Source of the DNA: Anoplopoma fimbria
Lineage: Eukaryota > Chordata > Actinopteri > Perciformes > Anoplopomatidae
NCBI RefSeq assembly: GCF_027596085.1
Contig: NC_072460.1
Coordinates: forward strand, 13,892,326-13,956,325
Direction: 5' to 3'
DNA length: 64,000 nucleotides
Every line of letters begins with the position of its first letter. The first letter of the stretch is position 1. The position numbers and the translations under genes are program-made. Positions 17,951 to 32,012 of the stretch are shown here, piece by piece. The notes beneath the pieces are model-generated. The model was given only the letters and a program-made list of their open reading frames with translations, was not told the DNA's origin and ran no database searches.

Positions 17951-17989
17951 TAGAGAGAGAGAGATGGGGAGGGAGGGAGGGGAGAGGGT
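17951..17989. repeat. Purine-rich tract (GAGA / GGGA)
   Basis: A short GAGA run grading into GGGA units, all purine except one T. Confidence 0.85.
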
Positions 17990-20900
17990 GATGCTATTGA
18001 ACTAGACCTTTTTGCAGAGAGAAAAGGTCAAAAATCAGGCTGATTTAGTTTTTATATTAGTTAAACTAATGGTGTCTTATGGCCTAGGCTCAGTACCATC
18101 ATTCTTTTATACTAATTTATGAGTTTATAGATCATAATTGAATAATACAAATGTGTTACATATTTTGATATACATGAATTATTCTTTATTAAATCTACTA
18201 CCAGCCACAACGCTACGCATGATTAGTACACGACTGAAGCAAAAAAAAACAATTGTTTATTGTCACAGCAGCAGCTATGAAATGCTACTTGACATCAGAC
18301 AAATACTTGACTTACCCACCTATTTAAATAAATTGTAATAATATTTAGTCTGCTTATCCTTTTCAATTTCACTCTGGACTCCTGACATCAGAGAGGACAA
18401 CAACAGTGTAGAAATACATCCTGTTGGCGTATATAACCTATCATAGCAAGTTAGACACTCTGCATACACTCCAAGCCTTCACCAAATTCCTGGTCAAGTA
18501 CCTAACCAGATGCTAATATATGGTAATCCACTTTGAATTTACACGCCACTTTTAGCCAATGAGCTCAGCTAGAACAAAAGAATGGAGGTAACCTTTCTCT
18601 CATCAGTCAGCCACCACAGCTCAGGATAAAAGTATTTTCAGAGAAGAAGATATGCACAGAGACATATTCAGCCTACAAAACAGCTCCCGCTGTGCACGCT
18701 TGATTTTTCCACCACAACTTCTATATGTGTAAAAGTGAGACGATCCTCAGTGAGATTTCATAGCAGGTAATGAGTGAGTAGTATTTGGTTTCATATCTTT
18801 GTGCATTTCTATGGCACTTTAGCTTACAGGACAATCCTCTGGAAATCTCTAAGAGATTTTTATTTTCCTCTTTCCACACTGAATTTGGTCAAAGTATGTG
18901 TTCCTGCACCACTAGAGTTTTCTTTTATCCTTTTCTGTAAGGGCAAGGCTAAGTGTGAAAAGCCTGGTTAACCTCAGTCAGGCCCTTGAGGGGAATACTT
19001 GTGCTGTATGCTACATGTCAGAGACTTAATGATGGCTCATAGTCAACTCCAGCTCTACTCAGCCTGCACAGTGTGTGTGTGGGGGGATGTGTGTGATTAT
19101 ACATTTGAAATGTGCCTCTGTGTGTGTTTTTGAGATCAAGGGTTAACTACATAGGGCATGATGTCAAAGGCAGGTTTTTTGGTCAGTGAAATCACTGCCG
19201 GCTCCACTCAGCAGTTACCATGGAGACAGCCCTGCTAGTACTTGACAGCTTTGCCACTGTTATCAATGTTATCAACATTGATTTGGTCCCTTTGTAAATT
19301 GCTGTTTAAGTGAAAGCCTTTTAGAATTTAAAGGCACTATCAGTCATCTCAATTGTTTCATGTTGATAATTGATAATCAGTGTTACAGCATACAGTGAAT
19401 CAGTTACAAGTCAAAGTTCTAGTTATATTCAAACTTATTTTCAAATTAGCAGAAAAGCGGTCTGGGTCCCTACTCTTCACCGCTAGGGGACTGAAACATG
19501 ATGGAGAGCAGACAGCCACCCCAGAGACGGAGGCGTGGTGATTAGCAATGGCTAAATTTCAAGTTGCTACGGCCACAACGGTCAGCACCTGGAGATGGCG
19601 TCCTTTGTCCTCTTGGCAAAGTAGTTTCCCTGCGGCTGGGAGTGAGGCTGCGGGACCGGAGTGTGTAATTCTTGTCTTATTTGATAAACAGAAAATTCAC
19701 CAAATTCCGTGCACCATGACAATATCACTAAGCTATTTTAAAAGCTACTGTAGCTTTGTGGGCGTGGGTTCATCTCTCACCCCCTTGCTAACTTTTTACA
19801 ATTTTTAAAATGTATGCAGTTGGTGGACATTTTCTAGCGGGGACTTTTCCTCGTCCACTTAATTTAAGTCACTGCATCTCCTGACAGTACACCACGGTTG
19901 CATTTCAATCAACATGCACTTTTTAACATTGTTGAAACAAAGCAGCTAATACTGGTAGCGATAGCAACAAGTTAGCAGTCTGACGAATGTTTGAATATTG
20001 AAGAGGAGAGAAACTATCACAACAGTAAATTAAAGCAAATACGCAGTAAAGACTCTCAAACTTAGCTTAAATGAAACAAGTGCAGATAAATTAGGTAAAT
20101 AAAATATGTTGTTGCTTTCTGTCATGGGGGCAGTGGGTCCTGTTTGGCTACAGTAGGGGAAACATTTGCTTCTGAAATTCGCTTTGCTATCTTTTGCTTT
20201 CTTCGCTATCCCTATCTGACCACACAGCAAGACTCTTCTTTTGTGATTATAGTTTCATTTGTACTGTATAAATTTCATTTTCATTTTTGGTCTGATTTCT
20301 AATCATTGTTTGGAAGGGTTTAGCTTGCATAGCTGTACAACTACATATACTGAGTGCGGTAGATATTATCTGAACTGTGTACTTGTATGGAAGTTCATGT
20401 TCATACACATACACATCCATATCCTTGGAGAAAGTGTCAAAGATAAGCTCATCATGGACGTTGGAGAGTTTAAATCAAAATGAAAAATAAGATTATTTTT
20501 CTCACTTACCAAGAGTACTGAAATTCTTACAATTACTACACACGAAACTCATTACCAGTGGACATTGAAAGTAGCAATCTTTTTTAAATGAGTGGACTGG
20601 AAAAGCTATCAAAACCAACAAAATATTTTCTTATCTAAATTGAGGCACTCAAAGCTCAGCAAGACATGCTTTTATATATTAGAGCTGAGAAATGACAAAC
20701 TCAGAACATTTCATCTGATTATTAATTGGATTTGTAAGCAGTTATTTTACTCAGATCTGTCATTTCTATCAAAGGACCAAAACTGAATCCAAGCTATAGT
20801 TCTAAAGCTCTGAGTACACTTGAGATCTTTTCTGTGGAGAAAAAAGGGTCTCTGGATGCTTCTGCAGGCTCTGTGCTGTTCGTACAATTGACTTGACAGA

Positions 20901-23740
20901 TCCCATTGAATTGCTAATCCGACAGTAGCAAGAACTTTGTTATTGTGGCAAGTTTCTAAATACTAATCATTTCATAAACTGATTAGAGGCCAATTCTAAT
21001 ATCCCGCATTTAGGCTGATTAAAATACAGTATGAGTCATCATGGACATCATAGGCACAACTGTATTGTACACCACATGACCTGAGTTGAACAACATACAG
21101 TACTTCTATTCCTACTATTTATACTCTCAATATAGTCCTAATAAGATAATTAGAAAATGAGCCTATTTCTGAAAAAGAAAATCAGAAAAATGTAAAAATT
21201 TGCCAGAAATCTTCACTTAGTAACACTTACAAATACCACACTTTACATTTTCATGTCTATCTATTTATATTCTGAAGGTATTACAGTGGGGGTTGTGTTC
21301 ATGTATCATTTATAGCCTGATTGGGTTAACATTTATTCCTGGGGAAAATAGTTTTTTTTTAATGGCAGTTGGCAGTATGTTTTATTTATTTATGCTATGA
21401 TGAAAACAGATATCCAAAATCCATTTGTAAAAAACCTTTGACCACAATATTTCATCAAAATTAAACAAGAATTAAAAAACTGGCTTTATCCAATTTTCAG
21501 ATCAGTGTTCTGGAAATTCAGGCAAATTAGCATCATTTTTAATAACAATAATTAACACAAGATAATTCCTCATTTGCATATTTAAACATGACATTTCAGA
21601 CATAACGTGACTGTAAGTAATGAATTAACTTTTTCTTACCGTAGTAATCTGTAGTGTCTCCCTTTTAAAAAAGAAAAAGTTGCGAGCATAATCCAGGGAT
21701 TTATTATATCGTCATTGTACCCATTTGGCAGACAACTAAAAAATATATTAATTTGCTGGAGACATGGTTGGAATATGAGATGCACATGTTTATCATGTTG
21801 AGTTTTAATACAAACTTAATAGACATGTGATAGAGGGTAGAGCAGATCCTTGCAGAGTGTTCTGCTGGAGGAGTCCTTAGTCCTCTCTTGGAAGGTGTAG
21901 CTGAGGTGGCAATGGGTACCTGGAAAACTAGCAACTCAGAGAATAAGGTAAAGGTTCATTAAATGAATGGGCAGCTGCAGTGACAGGATCTATGTTAGAG
22001 TTAGTGGTAAGAGGAAAAGCTGGACCAGAGTGATGTGGCCCTAAAGGAAAAGTCGGAAATCAGCGTGGTAAGCAGGCTTCATCCAGTGGGGACCATAAAC
22101 ATGACAAGATGTAATAGCAGTTCACCTAGTAGTTGTTTAGATTAGACTGACTTTGCCATCCTTAGAGCCCTGCCCCTGTATTGGATTCTTAAATGTATTA
22201 ATGAAAGCTAGTTTAGACAGAGTTAACTTTAGTTGTAAGCAGTGGATCCCCAAAGTTATATGTCCATTAAAGTGGAGCACTGCCTGCAGTTAACACTGAC
22301 CCAAAAGACTAATCCGTACAAACAATTTTTCAAATGTGCAGTGGATATGTTAGTGGATGTGTACATCAGCCTCGCAGTGTTTTTCTACCTTGAGAATCTC
22401 CAGGGCCAAATATCAGTTAAACTCTCTGGGGCTCCACCATCGCATCCACAAACACGCTCACAACCATTGCTAACAGCCAACAAACAATTCTATTTGCCTT
22501 CCCCCAGACACAGCTTCCTTCGTTGCAGCCTTAAAGGGGAAGAGATCATTCCCCCTATTTCTAGGGAAATGGATTTTATATCAGTTGTGTGTTTGTAAAT
22601 CAGACCCATTTCCAAGAAGGCAGGGGGTATTACTCTTATCTCCTTGACTGTATTTTTAAAAGCTCAACAATATAGGTTACAAATTCTCAGATTTCCCACC
22701 TGCCTGCCTTGGGAACATGATTTTCCTGTTACAGCTGGTATATCTGCAATGGAATAAATCAATTGAAGTGCAACAAAGAAAGAAAAGAGAATCATCAACA
22801 TATTTCCTGCCATATTTGCAAATAGATTTATTTTTAACCTTGTTCCCAGATCTTTCTTGATTCGTTATCACTCTCTTTGAACCAAATCTCCCAACACAAA
22901 GTTAAGAAATACAGTATATAATTTGCATATAGACTGATAAGTTACTGGAGGGAAGTCAGATCAGGCAATGCTGACTGAATTAAGTTTAATTTTGCATGCC
23001 TTCACTTGTTGCAGACAGTTTGAAAATGCTGATCCCTGTTCGCTGATAAAATGGGAGCTGCGGGATAAAACATCAGGACTCCTCAAATGTTGCTTATCCC
23101 AATTCCTACCCTTGCACACCAACAGTAAAGATAGGCCCAATAACCAGCAAAGTTTTTTTTTGGTCCATCAAAGACTGGTAAGATATCAGACGAACAAGAG
23201 GGGAGAGGAAAATGCATAGAGAGAGAGCAATCGCAGATGGAAATCGATGAAGATGACGAAGATTTAGGTAGTCTGATTGAAATCTGCAGGGGCTTAAGTC
23301 ATTTATGAGATCTGCAAAACCAAATGTGATTACCCATACCTCCCTGGACCTCCCTGCCCATCCCCCCTACTCCTTCTCTCTTTTCATTCTTCACTGGATC
23401 TGTCACTCAGCCCTGAAATATTCATGCCAGGCTCTGAAAAATGAATGCATCTGCCGAAAGGAGCAGAAGTTGAAGAGAGAGAAGTTAGTCATTTCGATAG
23501 ATACTCTCTCATGATGAAAGTGACAGAGGGCTTTGAGTCAAGCCGCTGCTTCAGGAAATGTGGATGACGTGATGGTTGCTGTTGAAGTCGTTGTTTGTGT
23601 ACATTCAATGTGTGTATGTGCGTCATATTTGCTTGTGAATATGTGAAAAAAATCAAGGTTAATGCCATTTTAGGTGAGGCAGGCTAAAATAAATTAAAGT
23701 TGATTGTGAGAGTCACTGTGTCCTTCTAAGAGAATGAATA

Positions 23741-23890
23741 AACGGGTTGTTGGTTAACCACAAGGTTGGCAGTTTGATCCCCGACTGTTCCTGTCCACAT
23801 GAGTGAGACAGTGAGTTGCTTCCTTGGTGCTTCACAGCAGCCCACTGCTCCTAAATGTTCGGATGGGTTTAATGCATGAAGTCAAATTTT
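23741..23890 (+). repeat. Fish interspersed repeat, copy 1 (tRNA-like box-B segment)
   Basis: AAGGTTGGCAGTTTGATCCC is like a tRNA/SINE B box. It is followed by GACTGTTCCTGTCCACATGA, GTTGCTTC and CCCACTGCTCCTAAATG. In better preserved fish copies the order is GGTTCGATCCC, CTCCTGTCCACATG, CCTTGGGCAAGACACTGAAC. A diverged partial copy of the same family lies at 39391-39540. Confidence 0.55.
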
Positions 23891-24139
23891 GTGTATGTAC
23901 CTATATATAAATATAAATAAAATGTAAGAATGAATAAATGAGAGAGATAGAGAGAGATCTGAAGACTTACTTCATGAATGAATGAAAGATGAGCTCTGCT
24001 TTATTTGACCTCAGGATTCTAGTTCAGTACACGTACACAGTAACAACAGGGTGAGGCTGGGCGTGTTCGCCTCAGTGCATTGTACATAGTTAAAATAATG
24101 GACCTCCATCAGAGGGTCTCTACCACTACTACTAATACT

Positions 24140-24215
24140 TCTCCCTCTCTTTTTCTCTATCCCTCTCCCTCTCTCCCTCTCTCTCTCACTCTCTTTCTCT
24201 CCCTCCCTCTCCCCC
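24140..24215. repeat. Pyrimidine-rich tract (CT / CCCT)
   Basis: About 75 bp almost entirely C and T, with CTCTCCCT units. Confidence 0.9.
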
Positions 24216-24391
24216 TGTGATCTTTCTATTTAATTGGCTGCAGAGTTTCTTGGCTTTCAGTCTCCACAAAGTACATTTCGTATTGATCCTCTTTCCTTGG
24301 CTTCACAGACTCTGCTTCCCATAGTTATCCCATCTACTGCTGGTGTCTTTATCAGTTGTCCTCTCACATACACACGAACACACATGCACGC

Positions 24392-24395
<4 letters not shown>

Positions 24396-24475
<80 letters not shown>
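24396..24475. repeat. (CA)n microsatellite, ~80 bp
   Basis: A pure CA run after an impure lead-in (24366-24395). Confidence 0.98.
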
Positions 24476-24478
<3 letters not shown>

Positions 24479-27400
24479 AAATAACACAAACTCTTAAATA
24501 GTGCCTCTTTATGAACTCTTATGTGAGGCCTTGGGAAATTAAATTGGGCAGAGTTTGTCACAGACAATTTTATAGGTCTTAACTTTTAGACTTTGTTATT
24601 TTTTCAAATTACTCCACTTTGCAATTAGCTCTGGTGTGATATCATTGTAAAGTCAAATAGTAAAATAAGCAAGAATGTATGTTTGCATGTGTTATGTAAT
24701 GTCACATAGCCAGTAGGTGTATGACTAGTGTCCCCCTTTACTATGCAGTTTAGTTGACCTGCAACTCACTAGTCTGGATTACCAGCCCACTAGAACCATC
24801 AACAGTCAATAACATCACTATGAGTGGTGCATCTTATGAAAATAATTTAAAAACATACCCAGCTAAAATCCATTAACTATTTTACTTTGGACACTTTAAA
24901 TATGGGTGAGGAATGTAACCATGCTCCCAAACACTGACCTTTAAAAGTGGTGTGTGTGATATAGATATCTAGTGTTTTATTTGGAAAAAATCTGAATTGC
25001 TTTACTATTTCTGCATCATTCTTGTTTTTATGCTGCAAATTGCTGTCATGAAACTGATTGTCACTTGCAACTGCAATCTTCCTAGTCTCAAAGTCAGATT
25101 TCCCAAAGATATTGATCCAATGATATAACAGGGCAAACACGCCAATAAAGTTTTGCACCTAAATTAACCCTTATTTTGTGTCGGATGGTAATTATGCATG
25201 TGGCAAAGTATAAATACGCTTGAAGACAATGCGTTGGTTTGTGACGTGTGAGAGCCTGCCTGAGCCAGAGGTCTTGTCAGGAGGGGCTTGCTAGAGTGCC
25301 ACTTGAATCCAAACCTCCCAAAGGCAATTATGAGGGAGGAGAATGGAAAAATGTAAGCCCAGGATTTGGGAAAGGAGGGAGAGGGAAGAGAGCATTTGTT
25401 TATTTGTTTATATAATATATATATATTATATTATTTTTCATTCATTTTTCTCTCATTTTTTTTTCTCATATATTTTCAAGAATCAAATGTAGGGAGCTTA
25501 ATTTATTGATTTTTCATGAAACAACTGTCATTGCATCCTGTCAATGCTTCTCAGGATACATGAATCTGAGCGTGACTCCCCTTATGATGTGCTTCAGTAA
25601 CCATCAACTCTTTGAAGATGCTAACAGTTTCACTGTAACTGCGTGTGGCTATTCACGCTCATCTTTGTCAATTGGACTGTTTTTACAATGTGGCCCATTT
25701 TCCATAGAAGGGGCCAAAAGCTGTACAAGCCTTGAGTGGCATAGGAAGACCTATATTTAATATTATAAGGTGCCTTGCAAAAGCATGCATCCCCCTTTTA
25801 GATTTGCAATACAACTTGGAATTAAAGTGGTATTTCATTTTGAATTGATGTAATGGACCTTCACAAAATAGTCAAAATAGGTGAAATTAAATAAAAAAAA
25901 AAAAACATGTTTCAAAAATGTAAAAGTGGTGTTTGTTTATGTATTCGCCCCCTTTGCTGTGAAGCCCTTTGATAAGCTCTGTGCTACTAATGCACTTCAG
26001 AAATCACATAATTAGTTAAATAAATTCCACCTGTGTGCAATTTAAGTGTCACATGATCTAACTGTGCACTATTAAAGTCACTACAACAAAATGGAAAGAA
26101 TATGGCACCACAGCAAACTTGCCAATGGAGACCAAAACTCAGACCAGGCAGGGAGGATATTCCTCAGAGAGGCAACACAGAGACCAATGATAACCCTGAA
26201 GGAGCTGGAAAGCTCCACATTGTAAGTTGGAGTATCTTTCCATAGGACCACTTGAAGCTGTTTATTCATCTCACTTCACAAGTTTTTGACTATTTTGTGT
26301 ACTGTACTTCCCTTACAAAACACATTACTAAAAATCCATTTGAATTCTAGTTGTCATCCAACAAAATAGTAAACACGCCAAGGGGAGTGAATACTTTTGC
26401 AAGGCGCTGTAGTGATGAAAATTGTAACCACTTTCTACTATTCATCGAAAGGTGATAACAAAACATATACAAAGCTTTTATGATCAGGGTTGCATAACTG
26501 GATCGGGTTACTCATAACTGAATAATACACACCAGCAGTACGCAACACACAGTACCACTGACACACAGACGACTCGTGTACCAACAGACTTACAACATCG
26601 ATGCGTCTGGAACAAGATGTCAGGATTGATATTCATGCTGTTTCACGCTCATACACCGAAACACACATGAAGTTGTATGGGGGCGTCCCACAGGTAGCTA
26701 ATAGAGAATAACATTGTTTCCAGCACGCTGGGCTATTAATCATGGATGAACTCCTGCATCACTGACAAATCAGCCTAATCTCACAAGGGAGGGTGTGAGT
26801 GTGTGTACACACAGGCACAGGCACACACAAATGCATGTGTGTGGACACACACATGCATCTTATCAGTCTAATCTCATAGGAATGAGCATGCTCTGACTGG
26901 CAACCAGAGAATTAATGCAGAGCAGGGGGGCTCTCCTCCCCTCTCCCTCCTCCTGTCTCAATCTTTACTTATCTGTCTCTCTCATGTCCTTCTCCTCCCC
27001 TCACCTCTTTTCTTTCTCCTTTTCAAGCGTTTCTTTTTGTGGAAAACAACAAAACAACATCTGCACGCAGTCTGCAGACAGGCTGGTTGAATCACATCCA
27101 GCAGACTGATGGTCTCAGCGAAAATCCCAGGATGTTCCCAGAATTTTGATCAAATAGCAAATCTCTCACGTCTATTGTAATAACTATAAGAGGAATAAAC
27201 AGGTGCTTCTTCATTCTGAACACACACAGACACATGAATACACAAATGCACACACATTTAATGACTAAGCAGACTAATAGCTGGTGGAACAAACTGGCAG
27301 AGAGAGTACCCTGCAGCAGAGCAGTCTAATATCCACTATGCATGAGGTGTGTGTGTCTGTGTTTATGAGAGTGTGCGTGGTCAAGGGAAAGAGAACAAAT

Positions 27401-30400
27401 GAAAGAGAGGTCTGTACAGAGAGCGCATGTTTGGCTAAATAAATGAAATGGTGCAGGCTGAGCAAATATGTTCAGAATAAAGGGGGAGTGAGTGGGGAAA
27501 AAGGTTCGGCAGAAGGGGTTGATGCAAAGAGCTGAAGGGTAAACGTATTTACATTCCGGTTGGTATTTGTGTACGTGTGTGCTGTGTGGACATATTGTAC
27601 GTTGGTGTGGATGGAAACATGTATGCCTGCTTATATGAATCACAAACAGCTCTTTGACTTCTAAAGCCTCCTTCAGCCGTAGCTTAAACACTTGCATATC
27701 TCACAGCCCTGTTGGAACACACAATGACATCCTGTCCCCTTAACGCCCACCTCTGTTCCATTCCCTTTTCCCTTGGCCCTCTGACTGGCTGCTTTGTACC
27801 CTGACAGATACACAGCTCCTGGCTGCCCTACAGGACTCTGGGGAAATGAGATACAAATGCCACAGTATCTGCGGTATCACTGCCCAAAACCAATGCTGTA
27901 GCCCATGGCAATAAAACAGCAGCTAGGACACTGACACCACAATGGTTGGGATGAAACAACATAACACACCATAAACCAGGAGGATTCTGGACACACAGCA
28001 GAACTGGATGTCGAACAGGCCTGCGTTGATTCTAACTCTCTCATTTAGCCTGGTGTAATGTATTTAACTTTCTGTGGCCCAGAGGCTAATCTGCAAATCT
28101 ATGTCTTTGGTGCAATTAAGGGGTTAAGCTTCAAAGCATTGTATAAGTCATTACAAATGCAGGGCATGTTTTCTTTTTACTGCTCGTTGCGTAGCGTTAA
28201 TACATGAAGGCTCTTAATCTCTGATCCAAACATGGAAGACACACAAATGTTCTAACATCCCTGTATACCTAACACAGTGTATCTATGTGTCCTTTAATTT
28301 GCCCGGCTAATGCAGCACTCTAGCATAGTGATAAGAGAGTGTAATCTTCTTAGGTGTGGCGAAAGCTTAATCAATATTAACATATTCCTCAGCTCCCTCT
28401 CCATTGAATAATTGATATCCCCACACAGTCTTGCTGAGAATGAAATAAGATGTAGGAGTATTAAAATAACTTCCCCGAGATAAAAGAAAATTGATTAAAA
28501 AAAGATGGCTGAAAATTAAAGAGAAGGAAAGGGAGCCTAAGGGATTGGACTTTGCATACAAATGAAGAAAAGGGGTTGGGAGGGTTGGAGAAAAAAGGAA
28601 GGAACTTTAGGGAAGTTATGAGCCCATTTATCTAACGCCAGTCATTGCACACTCAGTCGGCTGGGTTTTTACTGAACCAATCAAAGCAGTTAATCTGAGG
28701 GATCCACTGTAGCCTCACCAATCTCTGACCTCCTTGTAAAACATGTAGTTATTAATCAGTGATTACTCATCTGTAATTTCCGCATGATTACCTCCTCATT
28801 AAAACTTACAGCGGCAACGTCTCAGAGTTCACCTGACAGGCTCTGTTCCCAACTGGAACTTCCTCTTCAAGCCTAGCAGACCATGCCTGCAGCTCCGGCC
28901 AACCCGACCAATAATGTCCCAGCAAGAATGATAATTAGAAATAATTGAAGTTTTTAAAACCTATTTCCAGAAGGTCGTCCAGTTCAACTGCTGTATTTAA
29001 AGTTTAAAGTTATGCCATCTAGCTATAAATTGCTAAATTACTCAAAAGTTAAAAAAAAAAGATAATACGTTTAAGTCCCTGGCCTGGAGACTAAATGCTC
29101 AACCTCCACAGATGCCACAAAACAGGGAAGGATTTTCAAGTTGGATGCAGTGAGAGGATCAGGCTTAAGAGGAATCACTCATTTGGACCACCTCAGCACT
29201 ATCAGATCACTGCTGACACCTCACCTACCACCCCCAGGGTTTTAGCACAGATCACAAGTTGAGAGGGAGAAGGCAGACAGATGCTCATGAGTTTGTGTGT
29301 TTGTGTGAGAGGTAGAAAGAAGGGCGGAAAGTTCTTCAGCTGTCAGATGACGGGTTACATATTCAGCCCATCTCAAGGTTGTTGCACTCGCATAGTTGAC
29401 ACACAGAGGACAATTGTTTGTGTGAGGCGTTGAGCGGCACGTCTGACAGCTGTGTTCAATCAGCGACAGGAAAACTGATGGGTGAAAATGAGTTGAGGCA
29501 AATATGGAAAAAAAAGATAAAGGCAGCAACTACATATATAGTGTTATATGATATAAATACACAGGGGATAGACAGCAGTGTTCTATGTGTCTTTTATAGA
29601 ATATAATTACATGTGAGAAATAAATGTAAAATAAGACAAGAAGGTGCAAGAGGTGATTGAAGAAATGTGTGTGACTCAGCCTCCTTCTGGCTTGTGTGTG
29701 TCTCTGTGCGTTAAACTGGTCTCTCATTCATTCAGCACTAGATACCCTCCATCTCCATTTGACAGGTAGCTGACATGCAGTGAGGTGAGATAGCTGTTCC
29801 GATCAATGTCTTCGATCTACACACACTGACAGTTACTAACACACTCGCAGACCGATCGTTCATGATTAACTGCTGTTTTTTAAAAGGAAGAAAAAAATAT
29901 ACAATTAAGCTCATACTGTGTGTCGTCCTCCATATCCTAAAACGAATCAACCATCCGTCACAATTAACGATTGGAAGATGCACTCTAACCACAACCAGTA
30001 ATTCTTAAAAATCTATGGTATGTAGTCATAATGCTAACTTATGACAATGCAATTAAAAAAGGACTAAAATCTTTTTCATAGCTCGTTTTAGTGTTATTCA
30101 TTTAATAGCAGGCATTACGATGTTGAATTCATGGGGAGAAAATGGGAGTTTGCAGCCGTTTGTGCCTCCATCTCATGCTTCTGACTAATCAAACTCTGGC
30201 ACCTTAACTGTCTGTTCTAATTACGCTGCATCAATACACAGACTGACTTTACTATCTGCCTGATTAAGGGCTCTGGTTGTGCTCTGTTATAAGGAAAGAG
30301 CTACTACAGGGAGTGGATTTGACAATGCTCTAGTGTTATACACATTTGTAGCAGGCTGACACAATTTTCTTTTTAATTTTTTGGTTAACCTCCCTTTGCA

Positions 30401-30989
30401 CGAATGATGGGTAACTGTGTACATTTTGTGTATGATGTGGTTGAAATCCACCTGTCCTTTCCTCACTTTCGCTCTGTCCTCTCTCTTTTCACTTTCTGTT
30501 CTTTTTTTTCTGTCTCTGCTGCCCTTGGCTCCTGTCAGCTGAAACAAATGGACATGTCTCAAACAGCTAAAGCACTGGGCAGGTGTCCGTCACTTTGCAG
30601 AGACAATGTATTGATCATGGTTGGTACAAAGTCAATAAGAGCTAAAATGACAAAACATTTTTTACCTGGAATATACATGCCTATAATGCTCATGCAGTTC
30701 ATTGGTTGTACACTTTTCTGTCTAGTAATGTATGTATCCAGTATCACAGTTACTTTGTGTCCTGCAATGACATTTTGCAGTCTTTTGATTGGAGGTATCC
30801 ACTCTATGCTATGTCTTATATCCTCATCCCAATTCAGCTGTCTTTGAATTTATTGTTGGCACTAATCTCTTTATTAGATTCAAGAGAAAGAGTGTTCCCA
30901 CCACTGATTCTACTAAGTTTGGTCTGATCATGCACTGGTGTTACCTGCATTTTGAATAGATTTAGGAAAAAATGTTGTGACATGATTTA
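24476..30989. other. Non-coding, with one Tc1-like element
   Basis: Apart from the Tc1-like copy I see no structured feature. The open frames at 24877-25158 (minus) and 27326-27697 (minus) show no known motif. AT-rich segments near 28700-28830 have the look of conserved non-coding DNA, but this cannot be judged from one genome. Confidence 0.65.
25766..26411 (+). mobile_element. Internally deleted Tc1/mariner-family transposon with terminal inverted repeats
   Basis: Seen: the left end reads TA, AGG, then TGCCTTGCAAAAGCATGCAT. The right end, reverse-complemented, reads TACAGCGCCTTGCAAAAGTA, with matching sequence further in (CACAAAATAGTCAAAA in both arms). That gives inverted repeats of roughly 125-140 bp bounded by TA, the Tc1 target. 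Inside, about 26080-26262 resembles transposase sequence in fish Tc1 copies, from the end of the N-terminal DNA-binding region: ATGGAAAGAATATGGCACCA, then GAACCCTGAAGGAGCT-like sequence. Full-length Tc1 elements are about 1.2-1.6 kb; this one is 646 bp, lacks the DDE catalytic part and has stops. It is a non-autonomous, long-dead copy. The family call rests on the termini and the coding remnant together. Confidence 0.88.
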
Positions 30990-31482
30990 AAGGCAAATTC
31001 ACAGTTGATGCAAGTGGTTAACAGGAGTCCCACCATAGATACCTATATCGCGTATGTTTTTGATGGATTCCGTATTTCAGGGTTGGTTTTCTCCTGCAGA
31101 TAGTACCACTGGTACTCAAGATGGATGATAATAAGGTATCATGCTTTGTAATAGTACTCTGGTGATAAGCACTGCACTCCTATAACATCGTCAAACTTAA
31201 AATGGATATCGATGGAGTAGAACCAGAGAAAACATCTCTCTTATTAACTTCCCACATTCTTCTGCCTTGTCAAAATCTGGCACACACATTACCCACGATG
31301 CAACTGAAACGCAGACAGTTCGGCTGGGATTCAGGTGTGGTATGTTAGTCGCGGCTAATGTACTGTAGACTTGAGCTGCTAGCCTCAAGCATAGTGTATT
31401 ATTTTCCTATTGTGTCACTGTGCACTCTTAACTTACGTGTAGATGCCATAAACATTGAAAGAAATAAAGTGCATTTAGTAAA

Positions 31483-31928
31483 ATTGTCAGTCACTATGGC
31501 CGGGTCCTTCCCATTTATTTCCCATTCCTCCAGGTTCAGTTTTTTAGTAACTCTGGGCTGTTACAGCCTGTACGGCTCTCGTGCATTTTCTTCAAAACAA
31601 GTAAAACTAGTTCCCACTCCGAGATGTGGTGTGACATAATCATGACATAGGACTCAGTGGTTCGAGACGTCCACCTATCACTCGTCAAGGCTAATGTCTC
31701 TGCAGGGGGGAGAAATGTTTTGACACGTTTCTTCGTCTCTTCGGAGATCCTTGGTACAGCTACATCCGTCATGTGTCGGCGAGTCGAGATCTCACAGCAC
31801 GGCTCCATAGTGTTCACCATATGTCTGAAGCCGGGGGTTTACAAACACACTCCATATGGCCCAAACATTGGCTCTGAAAGCTGAAGGCGCTCGTGTGTTT
31901 TTTGCAATGCACGTTTCTGTTCCGCCAT
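31483..31928 (-). pseudogene. Broken hAT-family (ZBED-like) transposase
   Basis: Seen: an ATG in good context (AACATGGCGG) at 31928-31926 opens 29 codons, ending at TAA (31841-31839). The same frame continues past the stop with PGFRHMVNTMEP, EETKKRV, ALTSDRWTSRTTESYV and SHHIS-EWEL to about 31536. A one-base frameshift later the match resumes as EEWEINGKDPAIVTDN, ending near 31483. These are landmarks of the hAT transposase RNase-H fold: the Asp in TSDRWTS corresponds to the first catalytic Asp and the one in VTDN to the second. No BED zinc finger is seen between the start codon and the PGFRHMVN region, and the C-terminal dimerisation domain was not found. So this is an internally deleted copy with at least one stop and one frameshift, and not functional as a transposase. 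Terminal inverted repeats were not located. The family call is strong; the deletion is inferred from the family's usual layout. Confidence 0.85.
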
Positions 31929-31994
31929 GTTGTGATATTGGCCGGATCATGTGACGGGTCAGGAGGTCCCTGGCCTCAGCTTAGGAGGCATTAG

Positions 31995-32012
31995 GCGGCA
32001 ATATATACAAGA
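31995..32012 (-). promoter_or_regulatory. TATA-like box upstream of the hAT remnant
   Basis: The minus strand reads TTGTATATATTGCC here, about 75 bp upstream of the ATG at 31928, with CCAAT-like and CpG-containing sequence between. Position and orientation fit a core promoter of the parent transposon. Its activity is unknown. Confidence 0.35.

Noticed and set aside
31197..31388. Minus-strand 63-codon frame just downstream of the hAT transposase remnant
   Set aside because: The start resembles the LNLASQ region of hAT proteins only in a few residues; the rest does not align with what I know of the family, so it was not added to the pseudogene.
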